DNA from: Oncomelania hupensis
Taxonomy: Eukaryota; Mollusca; Gastropoda; Littorinimorpha; Pomatiopsidae
DNA: 64,000 nucleotides
Direction of reading: 5' to 3'
NCBI GenBank assembly: GCA_036898135.1
Contig: CM072516.1
Location: forward strand, 61,497,740-61,561,739
The notes beneath the pieces were generated by a model, which had not been told where the DNA came from, did not search any database, and was given only the letters and a program-made list of their open reading frames with translations. The translations under genes and the position numbers were made by a program. The first letter of the stretch is position 1, and each line of letters begins with the position of its first letter. Positions 44,960 to 55,974 of this stretch are shown piece after piece.

Positions 44960-45871
44960 CAATTTCTAACCATAGATGAATCACATGTACAAAACTAACT
45001 TGGCGAACTAACACATTCTGATGAGGATGATTTATAAAATCATGTTGTAAGAGTGGATGCTCAATAATGGTTGGATGTGGGAGAGGGTGTACATTGTATA
45101 CTAGTGACTTGGCTGTGCTATGGATAAGGGAGCTCTAGATCGTGTATTCGTCTCTTGTTGTGTACCTAGGTCGGGTCTTTTGGGCATACACTGATCGCAC
45201 TGTATACTTGTAGATGTCAATAAGGGTGGGTTGCGTGACTCGGGTGCTCCGGCTTTGGGTTGCGGTAGCTGGTTTTGTGCGGTGGATGTCTACGCGCGGA
45301 ATCGCCTTTGTGTCTCTCGGTGATCTAGACTTGAACTTGACGCTTTGGCATGAGCTCGCCCCTATCTTATTTCACTTGCTTACCTTCTAAACTATACAAG
45401 TGCCTTGTCATGGGGTACGGTTGGACTTTGTTTTTCAGGAGGCGCTGGGGGCGATTTCGTTGGGACACTCGCTATACGAGGCTAGCTCTTGTAGTCCTGG
45501 ATCGGGGTGTCCGATTCATGTGAATGTTCATAATCATTGCGTGCAAGCCATTTTTGGATTTAACATGGTTATATATGTACTAGGCATGATGGTCTAGGCT
45601 TTCCTGCATTCCATAACAATACAATATGGTAAATAATGTTTAGTATGTGCGAGTTCGCTTTATGCAGCCTAAAATGTGCTGATCTTCAAATAAGACAATA
45701 TAATTTTAATCTGTAAAGCGGCACAATTTTTCCTCCTAGCATTACATTAATTTATATAACTTAAATTTCACTTAGGTGATTTTGATTGAGTTCAAGTGAG
45801 GTTTATAGTTATAGTTCACTTGTTAATTTGACATAACAAATAAATTGTTACATTTTAAATTATAAGGAAGT
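44960..45871. other. Non-coding stretch between SGNH ORF and LINE ORF2
   Basis: No long frame with a domain. Base composition changes near 45600 from balanced to strongly AT-rich, matching the following ORF2. That may mark the true 5' border of the LINE and make the SGNH ORF part of another element. Confidence 0.5.
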
Positions 45872-48658
45872 ATGAAAGATAATGTAAGAATATTACAGTG
45901 GAACTGCAGGTCAATTTGTCCAAATTTCTTACAACTTGAACATTATATATCCAAAAATACTTACAGTATATTAGCATTGCAATCATTAAATGTTGATGCA
46001 TATAAGTTACCTATTCTAACATCTTACTACTACCCACCACTTTATACTTGTGGAAAAATAAACAAGAAAGTACAGACGGCCCTCTACATCAGATCTGACT
46101 TACAATATAATCTTATATATCCTTCGCCAATTTCATCTGATGCTGAAGATGTTTATTCCACAAGTGCAACAGTTAAAATTAATAATCAGGTAACTCTTAA
46201 TGTAATGTCTGTTTATTTTCCAAATGGACCTAAGGAAGATAATTCTGACTGGATAAAAAATGTAGATTGGACAAGAAATAAATGGGTAATTCTTGGAGAT
46301 TTTAATTCTCAATCTCCACTTTGGAATAATGAATCTGATACTGTAAGTAATAACCGAATAGTTGATAATATACTAAATTCTTCTTTAGTATTATTAAATA
46401 ATGGAAGTATAACCAGAATTCCAGATTTTATTATGCATAAACCTTCAGCAATTGATCTTTCATTAGCCAGTCCTGAGTTAGCTATAAACAGCACATGGTT
46501 TACAGAGGAAGATTCATTAGGCAGTGACCATTTACCTATAGTAATAGCTTTAAATGACACAGATATTGTTAATGAGTCTAATAATAATTCTGAAGATATA
46601 ATCCCAAAGTTCCAATATACACGTGCTAATTGGGAAACTTTTCAAAATGGTCTTAACGCGTGTGACACCACTAACATAGAGAATGACGATATAGATATAT
46701 TTTATGCCAACTTTTCAACAGCAATTTTAACAGCAGCTGAAGCAGCAATTCCCAAATGTAAATCACGTAAAATCAGAACTCATAAAGGAAATAGCTGGTG
46801 GACTAATGAATGTGCTGAAGCAGTTGCACATAAAAAAGAGCATTTTAAAACATGGTTAAGAAATAAAAATGATGATAATTGTATTGCTATGAAAAAAGCC
46901 AAATTACAGTGTAATAAAGTAATAGCTCAGGCAAAAAGAACTTATTGGAATTTATTCTGCGAAAAAGAAGTTACAGAATCAAAAGACTTATATAAGGTGT
47001 GGAAAAAGATAAAAGAAATGAAAATCGGGTATACTTTACCTCAGTATCCGATTAAAGTAAACAATAACATATTCCCAAGTGTACAAGAAAAGGCAGATGC
47101 ATTTCTTGATGTTTTTGCCAAGAATAGTTTAACTTCCTCTTTGGACACAACACTTACTAATTATAGAAAATTGGAAGAACTCAAAGAAGAATATAAAGAC
47201 CCTTTACCTAACAATAGTCTCTTTGTCAATGCTGATATAACACTAAATGAATTATTACATACATTGCAATCTTTTGCTAACAATAAAACTGCAGTTGGCG
47301 CTGACGGTATATCCTATCAAATGCTGATCCATTTGCCTTTAATGTGGAAAATGATATTACTTTCATTTTACCAAAAAGTTTGGCGAAATGAAACTTTTCC
47401 TTCTCTCTGGACAAAGTCAGTAGTAGTACCTATCTTAAAAGAAGGCAAACCGAGATCCTGTGTAAATAGTTATAGACCGATTTCGCTTACAACTCATGTT
47501 GGTAAAGTAATGGAAAAAATAATAAATAAACGTTTGTTTCATTATTGTGAAAAGAATGACATTATTCCCGTAAATCAAGCCGGGTTTAGAAAGGGTAGAA
47601 ATACAAGTGAACATCTTGTTAAATTAACAAATCAAATTAAAAAACAATTTGCGAGAAGAAAGAGTATTTTAGCAACTTTTGTTGATGTTAAAAAGGCTTA
47701 CGATACAGTATGGACCTCTCGCTTATTACTAAAATTAAAACAAATTGGTATCTCTGGATACATGTTCCAATATATAAAAAACTTTTTGTCCGAAAGATTT
47801 ATATGCACCAGGGTAGGTAAAACATACTCAGAATTTAAGAAAGTCGACATAGGTATTCCGCAAGGCTCAATTATAGCTCCTATATTATTCAATATTTTAA
47901 TATTTGATCTTCCAAAAGCTTTAACAAAACAAACTAATATTGTACAATATGCAGATGATATTGCAATATGGATTAATACATCACTGAGGAAAAATACAAA
48001 CAAAAGAACTATAACTTATATTCAAAAGTTATATCAAAATGAATTAAATTTACTTTGTAAGTACATGAAAGAAAATGGATTGGAATTATCAAAGGAAAAA
48101 ACTTACTTGATGTTGTTTAACAATGGTCAGAATCCTAAGTATTTACCAAAATTAGAATTGGAAGGAACTGCATTGAAATATACACAACATATTAAATTCT
48201 TAGGAGTATATCTGACTTCAAAACTAAACTGGAGAAGTCATATAGAATACCTAATTACAAAAGCAAGAAAACGAATAAATTTGTTAAAAATAATAAGTTC
48301 TCAACCTTGGGGAAATAATTCGAAAACTTTACTTCATTTAGCTATTTCACTGGTAAGATCGATATTGACATATGGACAAGAAGTTTATTTTGCTGCTTCC
48401 ACGACATACATTAAGAAACTTCAAAGTTTAGATTGTAGAGCAATAAAATTGGCACTTGGAGTTCCAGTTAGTACAAATACAATTAAAAGCTATAAAGAAG
48501 CAGGAATCTTATCATTAAATGAACAGAGACAATTATCAATCTCCAAATATGTAATTCGAAGTTTATCAGTAAACAATTCAGTATCAGATGATATCTGCAT
48601 TGACTCTAAAGAATATCCTAAACGCGCTGAAAAAAATTCCTTATCTCCAGCCAATTAA
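45872..48658 (+). CDS. LINE ORF2: endonuclease and reverse transcriptase
   Basis: Multi-domain protein of a non-LTR retrotransposon that nicks target DNA and reverse-transcribes its RNA there. N-terminal AP-type endonuclease: VRILQWNCRSI (residues 4-14), VILGDFNSQSPLWN and GSDHLPI with the catalytic D219-H220. RT follows: FVDVKKAYDTVW (motif A), GIPQGSIIAPILFN (motif B) and QYADDIAIW with D695-D696. Start chosen at MKDNVRILQWN because the endonuclease begins there. The frame runs 928 codons without a stop, then loses phase in an A7 run near 48629-48637 and ends at 48658. Strongly AT-rich, unlike the neighbouring gypsy-class element. RT with a C-terminal RNase H points to the I/Jockey-related group; the exact clade is open. 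Confidence 0.9.
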   Translation: MKDNVRILQWNCRSICPNFLQLEHYISKNTYSILALQSLNVDAYKLPILTSYYYPPLYTCGKINKKVQTALYIRSDLQYNLIYPSPISSDAEDVYSTSATVKINNQVTLNVMSVYFPNGPKEDNSDWIKNVDWTRNKWVILGDFNSQSPLWNNESDTVSNNRIVDNILNSSLVLLNNGSITRIPDFIMHKPSAIDLSLASPELAINSTWFTEEDSLGSDHLPIVIALNDTDIVNESNNNSEDIIPKFQYTRANWETFQNGLNACDTTNIENDDIDIFYANFSTAILTAAEAAIPKCKSRKIRTHKGNSWWTNECAEAVAHKKEHFKTWLRNKNDDNCIAMKKAKLQCNKVIAQAKRTYWNLFCEKEVTESKDLYKVWKKIKEMKIGYTLPQYPIKVNNNIFPSVQEKADAFLDVFAKNSLTSSLDTTLTNYRKLEELKEEYKDPLPNNSLFVNADITLNELLHTLQSFANNKTAVGADGISYQMLIHLPLMWKMILLSFYQKVWRNETFPSLWTKSVVVPILKEGKPRSCVNSYRPISLTTHVGKVMEKIINKRLFHYCEKNDIIPVNQAGFRKGRNTSEHLVKLTNQIKKQFARRKSILATFVDVKKAYDTVWTSRLLLKLKQIGISGYMFQYIKNFLSERFICTRVGKTYSEFKKVDIGIPQGSIIAPILFNILIFDLPKALTKQTNIVQYADDIAIWINTSLRKNTNKRTITYIQKLYQNELNLLCKYMKENGLELSKEKTYLMLFNNGQNPKYLPKLELEGTALKYTQHIKFLGVYLTSKLNWRSHIEYLITKARKRINLLKIISSQPWGNNSKTLLHLAISLVRSILTYGQEVYFAASTTYIKKLQSLDCRAIKLALGVPVSTNTIKSYKEAGILSLNEQRQLSISKYVIRSLSVNNSVSDDICIDSKEYPKRAEKNSLSPAN

Positions 48659-49628
48659 GAATTTTGTAAACACAACAATGACTGCATGTAACATTGATAT
48701 TTCTAATATTCCGATTCAACCTTTAATACCTCAAATACCATATTGGGAACATTTATCTGCTAACTTTGATATAGAATATTCTAATATTACTAAAGGGGAA
48801 AACAATAATGTTCTTATAAGTGAAGTGAAAGAACACTTAGAACAATATTATCCCAATCACCTAAAAATATTTACAGATGGATCTGTACTGGAATCATCTA
48901 ATAGTGGTGCAGGGTTTGTTATACCAGCTTTGAAAGTAGAAAATTCGTACTATATTGGAAAAGGATTTTCTATATTTTCCTGTGAATTATATGCCATATT
49001 AAGAGCATTACAATATATTCTTGAAACATCCCTGGATATAGTTAACTTGCTCATTTGTGTCGATTCAAAATCAGTTTTACAATCAATTCAAAACTGGGAA
49101 TATACTACTAGACCAGATCTAATATTTGAAATTAAGCATATAATACATCAAATTATTAGCAGAGGTACAAATGTTGATTTTTGTTGGGTTCCGTCTCATT
49201 CTGGCTTGTACTGGAATGAGCAGTCAGACAAACTTGCCAAAATTGGAGCTAAAAATACAAATTCGATATCAAATTGTAATATTACATTATCTAGGCATGA
49301 ATTGATTTCATTAGTAGAAAGACATTTTCAAAAATCAGTAAATAAGCATAACATTTTATCATGTAGTAGAAATATTTCAAAAATCATATATAAAATGCGT
49401 TTGAATTCATGGAGCACAAAATACATTACTGATATTCATTGTATATGTCAGCAACCAATGTCTGTACAACATTTATTATTTGAATGTACAACATTATTAC
49501 CATTATACAAGGCAAATAATGTCTCGATCAATGAAACCGATAGTATGACAGATATTTTATATAATCATACACTTATTGAAAAAATTGCTTACATTATCTT
49601 ACATACTGACATAAAAAACATTTTTTGA
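48640..49628 (+). CDS. LINE ORF2 C-terminus: RNase H domain, frameshifted
   Basis: Continues ORF2 in another phase after the A7 run; the longest open frame in this phase begins at 48588. RNase H residues are visible: FTDGS with D97 (counted from 48588), SCELYAILRAL (Glu), LICVDSKSVLQSI (Asp) and WVPSHSGLYWNEQSDKLAK (Asp). The C-terminus has a CCHC-like C-x-C-x8-H-x4-C pattern (HCICQQPMSVQHLLFECTTLL), common after RNase H in such LINEs. A single one-base change separates it from the upstream frame, so this copy is young or only lightly damaged. Confidence 0.88.
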
Positions 49629-49765
49629 TTAAGTACATAAATATGTGTTTATGTTTATGCATGTGTGTTTGTGTCTATGTCTATGCATATATATATGTTT
49701 GTGAAAGTCTAATATCATTTTATCAATGAAAAGACTTTAAATAAAAATCTGAATCTGAATCTGAA
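49629..49765 (+). other. LINE 3' UTR with TCTGAA-unit tail
   Basis: About 110 bp after the stop, then AATAAAAATCTGAATCTG and further TCTGAA units up to the TCTATGCAG target duplication. A short hexanucleotide tail in place of poly-A is typical of several non-LTR clades. Confidence 0.85.
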
Positions 49766-49930
49766 TCTATGCAGTTTGGTCAAATACGCTCAGTAGTTAT
49801 TGAGATATAGCGTTCAACGGACCGACGGACAGACGGACCAACATTTGGCTCGTGGTGATCCCCCACTCTGCTCCTACCCTCCACCCCGTCGACTATTTCA
49901 ACGTATTTCCAGAAACGTTTTTGCCTGATT
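49766..49930 (+). repeat. Dispersed repeat B, right part of the interrupted copy
   Basis: Resumes with CTATGCAGTTTGGTCAAAT, GTAGTTATTGAGATATAG, GGACCGACGGACAGACGG and ends near GTATTTCCAGAAACG, as in 16970-17085. Confidence 0.85.
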
Positions 49931-50690
49931 ATTGTTAATTTCCTTTTTTTTTTAAAAACAAAAAAGTGTTTTAACTAGGTGGAATTTCAGCTTTTGCACG
50001 CACAGGCAAAATATTGATTCATTACATTCGTGAACTCGTTTGAACGCAATGACGATACTTTTCCAATTATGTAAAACTCAATTTGCTAAATGAACTTACG
50101 TAAATGAAACAATATAGCCCTCCTGTCAACACAAGGGAAAGAAAGAGCGTGTGTGGAAGGGGAGGAGAGGACAAGGTGTGAGGGAGAGGTGGATAGGGGG
50201 GTCCTCTGTTTCCTTGACCACCTTGGACTGCTGCAATGTGGCAATGAAGATTGATTGCATTCAGTAAATAGATTTATAAAGGGTGTGTGTGTGTCTGTGT
50301 GTGTGTGTGTGCGTGTGTGTGTGTGCGTGCGTGTGGGTGTGCGTGCGTGTGTGTATGTGTGTATGCGTGTGTGCGTGTGTATGTGTGTGTGCGCCTGTGA
50401 GCAAGACCATATGAATGAACATCTTAAATTAATGTAGTTTTAACGCAACCTAAGCGTTCTTTTTTTTTCTCTTCAGCATTATCATTTGTTGTTTTTGCAT
50501 GCTTTTAATTATTTGAATACGACAGGCCATTATCATAAACTGCTGTAGACTGTACTGCGTAGTTAAAAAAAATTAAAAAAGAAAGGAAATAAAAGATCTA
50601 GTAACTCGGTGTTCTCAATGAAAGTTTGCAATCAAAGTTGACAATATGACAATGCCTCGTACCTTGGAGGTAAGGTGAACACTTCCATCC
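49931..50690. other. Gene-free stretch with a GT array
   Basis: A GT-rich array lies at 50281-50398. The 60-codon frame across it is an artefact. No other feature is recognised. Confidence 0.6.
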
Positions 50691-52580
50691 ACTCTATGTG
50701 ATACTGTCATAAGGCAATGTGATACTGTCATAAGGCAATGTGATACTGTCATAAGGCAGTGCGATACTGTCATAAGGCAGTGTGATTATGTCATAAGGCA
50801 GTGTGATACTGCCATAAGGCATTGCTATACTGTCATAAGGCAGTGTAATAATGTCATGTCATAAGGCAGTGTGATACTGTCATAAGGCTTTGCTATACTG
50901 TCATAAGTCAATGTGATACTGTCATAAGGCAATGTGTTACTGTTATAAGGCAGTGGGATACTGTCATAAGGCAGTGGGATACTGTCATAAGGCAGCGTGA
51001 TACTGTCGTTAGGCAGAGTGATATTTTCATTAGGCAGTGTGATACTGTCATACGGCAATGCGATACTGTCATAAGGCAGTGTGATACTGTCATAAAGCAG
51101 TGTGATACTGTCATAATACAATGTAATATTGTCATAAGGCAATGTGATACTCTCCTAAGGCAGTGTAATACTGTCATAAAGCATTGTGATACTGTCATAA
51201 GGCAGTGTGATACTGTCATAATACAATGTAATATTGTCATAAGGCAATGTGATACTGTCATAAGGCAGTGTGATACTGTCATAATACAATGTAATATTGT
51301 CATAAGGTAATGTGATACTATCATAAGGCAGTGTAATACTGTCATAAAGCATTGTGATACTGTCATAAGGCAGTGTGATACTGTCATAATACAATGTAAT
51401 ATTGTCATAAGGCAATGTGATACTATCATAAGGCAGTGTAATACTGTCATAAAGCATTGTGATACTGTCATAATACAATGTAATACTGTCATAAGGCAAT
51501 GTGATACTGTCATAAGGCAGTGTGATACTGTCATAAGGCATTGTGATACTGTCATAAGTCAATGTGATACTGTCATAAGACAATGTGATACTGTTATAAG
51601 GAAGCGTGATATTGTCGTAAGGCAGTGTGATACTGTCATAAAGAGTATGATACTGTAATAAAGAGTCTGAGACTGTCATACGGCAGTGTGATACTGTCAT
51701 ACGGTAATGTGATACTGTCATAAGGCAGTGTGATACTGTCATAAGGTAATGTGATACTGTCATACGGCAGTGTGATACTGTCATACGGTAATGTGATACT
51801 GTCATACGGTAATGTGATACTGTCATAAGGCAATGTGATACTGTCATAAGGCTGTGTGATACTGTCGTAAGGCAATATGATACTGTCATAACGCATTGCG
51901 ATATTGTCATAATGCTTTGTGATATTGTCATAAGGCAATGTGATACTGTCGTAAGACATTGTGATACTGTCATAAGGCAGTGTGATACTGTCGTAAGACA
52001 TTGTGATACTGTCATAAGGTAATGTGATACTGTCATAAGGCAATGTGATACTGTCGTAAGACATTGTGATACTGTCATAAGGTAATGTGATATTGTCATA
52101 AGGCAGTGTGATACTGTCATAAGGCAGTGTGATACTGTCATAAGACATTGTGATACTGTCATAAGGCAGTGTGATACTGTCGTAAGACATTGTGATACTG
52201 TCATAAGGCAGTGTGATACTGTCATAAGGCAATGTGATACTGTCATAAGGCAGTATGATACTGTCATAAGGCAGTGTGATACTGTCATAAGGCAGTGTGA
52301 TACTGTCATAAGGTATTGCTATACTGTCATAATGCAGTGAGATACTGTCATAAGGCATTGCTATACTGTCATACGGCAATGTGATACTATCATAAGGCAG
52401 TGTGATACTGTCATAAGGCATTGTGATACTGTCGTAATGCTTTGTGATATTGTCATAAGGCAATGTGTTATTGTTATAAGGCAATGTGATACTGTCATAA
52501 GGCAGTGTGATACTGCCATAAGGCATTGATATACTATCATAAAGCAATGTGATACTGTCATAAGGCAGCGTGATGCTTTC
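50690..52580. repeat. 21-bp minisatellite, about 90 units
   Basis: Unit GTGATACTGTCATAAGGCAA plus T, with frequent CGT, AAT and TAC variants. Because 21 bp equals seven codons and the minus strand lacks in-frame stops, several frames stay open for hundreds of codons and read as LMTVSHC or YDSITLP heptads. These are not proteins I would call. Variant blocks (ATACAATGTAATATTGTCAT) recur at multiples of 21 bp within 51110-51480, showing local higher-order duplication. Confidence 0.95.
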
Positions 52581-52773
52581 AACTTGGATGGAAAATCTTC
52601 ATTAAGGAAAACTGAGTTATGAGTCCTTTTTCATAATACGAATACGAATACGAATACGAATCTTTATTGTCCATAGTTAAAATACAATAACATGGAAATT
52701 TGTCTTTAGTAGCACAAAGACTAAGACAGAAAGATTAAAAACTAAAAGAAATGTTAATTAACAGTTTTTGTTA

Positions 52774-52934
52774 TATAAAACATTAATTAAGACAATCATA
52801 CGCATGACAAATAGCTGACTTCATTGCACAACTCACATCATATTACATTACATAAAACATTAATTAAGACAATCATACGCATGACAAATAGCTGACTTCA
52901 TTGCACAACTCACATCATATTACATTACATCATC
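52774..52934. repeat. 77-bp tandem duplication in a LINE 3' UTR
   Basis: CATTAATTAAGACAATCATA recurs at 52781 and 52858 with identical following sequence through CATATTACATTACAT. Perfect over essentially the full unit, so recent. Confidence 0.92.
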
Positions 52935-52980
52935 ACAGTACACAGAAGACAAATGTAGCCATTGTAGGTAACTGGGGGTA

Positions 52981-53199
52981 TTACAGTTTGCTTAAATTTA
53001 AGATCCGGATTGCACTTGGTACATAAGAGTGGCCATACAAGTTTCTTTTCCAGGCCGGGGTTCTAAACCTCCGACCTGAGGGCAACAGTTCAAATGATCT
53101 ACACATGGGATGACTGTTATCAGACATGATCTTTCTAGCTTTACTTTTTACCAAATCTTTATATATTTCTGTTATTGGCTTTTGTGTCTTTCCTATCAC
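52981..53199 (-). pseudogene. LINE reverse transcriptase C-terminus
   Basis: Residues read MSDNSHPMCRSFELLPSGRR, FRTPAWKRNLYGHSYVPSAI and RILN at the stop. FELLPSGRR-x-R-P plus SxxPSAIRxLN is the usual C-terminus of CR1/L2-type LINE ORF2 proteins. Upstream the RT is absent, so this is a 5'-truncated relic. Confidence 0.82.
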
Positions 53200-53242
53200 T
53201 CTGCTAGCTAGGTGATGATCATAAGGATCATCCAGCGTTCAG

Positions 53243-53243
<1 letters not shown>

Positions 53244-53294
<51 letters not shown>

Positions 53295-53328
53295 ACACAC
53301 CATCTCACTCTCTCTCTCTCTCTCTCTC
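53244..53328. repeat. CA array followed by CT array
   Basis: About 50 bp of CA units, a short CATCTCA spacer and about 20 bp of CT units. Confidence 0.92.
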
Positions 53329-53930
53329 CAATACTGAAACAATTCAATCCTTGGGTTTAGTTGTGGAAGGGTTTTTAGTCAAATAAACCGAAAATTGTTA
53401 CGGCTACTACCCATGTGTTGGCTGTTTTTTTTTCATCATTTTTATAAGCTTAATACCGTGTTGTTAGTTATCTCTTTGAAAAAAACAAAAAGCTCAGTCA
53501 CTGTGAGAATGGGACGTAACACTTAGGACAGCCCTCATTGTTAAGGACAGCCTCTTTAAGATAAACATCTCGTCCGGTCCCATATGAAGAGACTGTGCAC
53601 TTGATGCCTGACCTTAGTAGCCTACTTCAAAGCCTAAATGTGTGGTTCTGTTCTGTGTTGTTTTGTTTTGTTCGACGTTCTGTTAAAAGGACTCCATGAT
53701 CACGCATTTCATCGTCACGCATCCGAGCGTGCGTGCGTGCGTGCGCGTGTGCGTGTGTATGTTTGTGTGTGTATTCTTTTAGGCCTTCCTTCATATGTAT
53801 TGTTGTTGCTGTTGCTGTTGTTGTTGTTCTTCTTCTTCTTCTCCTCCTCCTTCTTCTTCTTTTCTTCTGCGTCGTTGTCGTCCATTAAAACAACAACCTT
53901 CCCATTCTCCTCCTCCTGCATTTCAGGCCA
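53329..53930. other. Gene-free stretch with GTT/CTG and TTC runs
   Basis: Contains GCGT units (about 53730-53758) and TGTTGC then TTC/CTC runs (about 53803-53872). Frames across it are low-complexity. Confidence 0.55.
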
Positions 53931-53939
53931 GGCACTGTC

Positions 53940-54425
53940 TTTCCAGCTTTGGCCCAGACACTAACAGCAAAGAGAGCAAAGTAATATTTGCCCATAGATT
54001 CAATGACCAAAATACTAAAGCAAATGGAGTAAATAGATACATTGTCATTCTTTGGCCCATATACTACAGCAAACGGAGAAGTAGAGATGTTGTCAACTGT
54101 GGCCCAGATACTACAGCATGCAAAATAACGGAGGAGTTGAGACCTTGTCAACTGTGGCCCAGGTACTACAGCAAATGTTAACAAAACATTGTCATTTTTG
54201 GCCCAGACATTACAGCAACTGTGGAGTAGAGGCACTGGCATATTTGGCCCAGAGTTTAAAGCAAAGTGGAGCACTATAAACGCTTTCACTTTTAACCCAG
54301 AAAAAATAGCGAAACATTGAGCAGCGGAGACACTTTCACCTCTGGTCCAGATAGGACGATAGTAAAATTAATAAAGTAGTAGAGACATTGTCATTTTTAT
54401 TTGGCTGAGATACCATAGCAGAGAT
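53940..54425. repeat. Degenerate ~50-bp tandem repeat
   Basis: GGCCCAGAYACTACAGCAAA-type cores recur near 53951, 54054, 54101, 54155, 54200, 54245, 54294, 54344 and 54403, each followed by an A/G-rich part and CATTGTCA or similar. Spacing is mostly 45-59 bp. Open frames here are chance. Confidence 0.8.
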
Positions 54426-54693
54426 TTAACTCTTGGCTCGATCACTCACTCCATCCTTTCAACATAATTATTTGATAGCAGCCTATCTTGTGAAGCTGCA
54501 CCACGTGCTTTTGTAGCGAGCCTCAGACACTGTGGCTGCTCCGTAGTGAGAGGAAGATCGTGTGTGCCGAGATGGAAGGGCGGGAAGAGCCCCGGGTCCT
54601 GTGATCACAGGGAGCGACCGGAGTCTGATCTTTTGATGGCTGCCATCGCTCCGATAATCCTGGAAGTAACTGATAGCCCACAGACCCCTCCCC

Positions 54694-54696
<3 letters not shown>

Positions 54697-54771
<75 letters not shown>
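54697..54771. repeat. CT dinucleotide array
   Basis: Uninterrupted CT units. The downstream stretch to about 54930 is purine-rich and the long Ser/Leu and Arg/Glu frames are artefacts. Confidence 0.93.
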
Positions 54772-54774
<3 letters not shown>

Positions 54775-54994
54775 TCATACATCCCTCATCTTTCTCGAGT
54801 AAGAAAAAAGAGAAGAGTGGATGGGCAGAGAGAACAGGAGGGAGGGAGTCGAACGTGAAAGGAGAGGATGAACAGGTGGAGAGAGGAAGGGAGGGAGAGA
54901 AAGAGAAAGAGGGGGGGGGGAGGTGTTAAGAAGAGGACAATAAGAACTCGTCAAAATTTTTTAACTGAGATACGAGTGTGGACGAATTCCAAAA

Positions 54995-55006
54995 TTTTCT
55001 TTTTCT

Positions 55007-55046
<40 letters not shown>

Positions 55047-55050
55047 CAGT

Positions 55051-55082
<32 letters not shown>

Positions 55083-55230
55083 TAGTAGAAGTAGTAATTT
55101 TTTAAATTATATATTATATTTTAGAATGAGATATTTTATAATATTTAGCGCAATTTTGATTTCGACGTCAGACACATTTTGATCTAGTTTTTTCTGTAGT
55201 AGTAGTAGTAGTAGTTGTAGCAGCAGAAGC

Positions 55231-55307
<77 letters not shown>

Positions 55308-55402
55308 AAGTAGTAATTTTTTTAAATTATATATTAGAATGAGGTATTTTATAAATTTTAGCGCAATTTTGATTTCGACGTCAGACACATTTTGATCTAG
55401 TT
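54995..55402. repeat. ~200-bp tandem duplication carrying AGT arrays
   Basis: Two units each run TTTTTCTGTAGTAGTAG, a long AGT array, GAAGTAGTAATTTTTTAAAT, then GCGCAATTTTGATTTCGACG and CAGACACATTTTGATCTAG. The AGT arrays differ in length (about 80 against 115 bp), so slippage followed duplication. Confidence 0.9.
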
Positions 55403-55491
55403 TTTTTCCACAGCTCATTTAAGCACTGAAAACAAATCCATTGCCAATAACGTTTTAGGTTCACTAGTAATTACACTAAAATTGAAAACAG

Positions 55492-55755
55492 ACCACCGCC
55501 GTGGATCAGTGGTAGAGCGTTCACCTGGCACGCGAATGATCAAGGTTCGAATCCCGTGGTGTGCAAGATAAAAGTGTCCATGTTCACTCTCTTAGCAGTA
55601 TGATTGCTCTGGTGGTTCAATGTTGACTTAGGCCCCTACCCATTTTTCCCTGGGATAGTTGCCGTATCGTCAATGGTGGGATGTTTAGCATTCTATGTTC
55701 ATTCTTCTTCGAAACCAGTTCTCACAACAACAAAAACAAAAAAAAATAATTTAAA
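55492..55755 (+). mobile_element. tRNA-derived SINE, sense
   Basis: Head with TGGATCAGTGGTAGAGCG (A-box region, 55502-55519) and GGTTCGAATCC (B box, 55544-55554). The head resembles tRNA-Gly/Ala; the anticodon-loop-like CTGGCAC lies between. A ~180-bp body follows, with CCTACCCATTTTTCCCTGG, and the end is A-rich. Because of the attached body and A-rich end I call a SINE, not a tRNA gene. Confidence 0.75.
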
Positions 55756-55974
55756 GAAATAAAATAATCGAAATAAAATCTTTTAATGGTGATTGTCAGT
55801 ACTCGCAGATTCGGGTGGCCTGTTTGTAGCCAGCGAGAAATCTGCCTATGTCGTCGTCGTCGTCGTCAGTCACACTGATGGTGATGGCGCGGTACCGTGG
55901 CTGAGACGGACCGATCGAAACAAGCCGTAAGTTGTGAGCAGCCGGGACAAGAAAAGTGACTCTTTGACAAAAGT

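Larger units (their letters stand above)
37834..49765 (+). mobile_element. ~12-kb composite insertion in repeat B
   Basis: TCTATGCAGTTT occurs exactly at 37822-37833 and 49766-49777, and repeat B is continuous across if the interval is removed. The right end is a LINE tail of TCTGAA units (about 49747-49765), so the last insertion event there was LINE-mediated. Inside, from left to right: a Ty3/gypsy-class element with no 5' LTR, a DNA transposon within it, one 3' LTR, an SGNH-like ORF and a LINE with RNase H. The left end has no LINE sequence I can identify. Confidence 0.8.
52627..53230 (-). mobile_element. CR1/L2-like LINE 3' end
   Basis: On the minus strand the end of an RT ORF is followed by a ~330-bp 3' UTR and a tail of ATTCGT units (complement of about 52635-52663). 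The 3' UTR carries a 77-bp tandem duplication. Confidence 0.75.

Noticed and set aside
50690..52580. CRISPR-like array
   Set aside because: Units are head-to-tail without distinct spacers, degenerate, and the context is eukaryotic.
50825..52582. Long minus-strand ORFs of 105-384 codons reading as heptad repeats
   Set aside because: They are translations of a 21-bp minisatellite in several frames at once; the period is a multiple of three and few units contain a stop.
55495..55570. A tRNA-Gly/Ala gene
   Set aside because: The head is tRNA-like but it is followed by a SINE body and an A-rich end. A scan with a tRNA covariance model would settle it.
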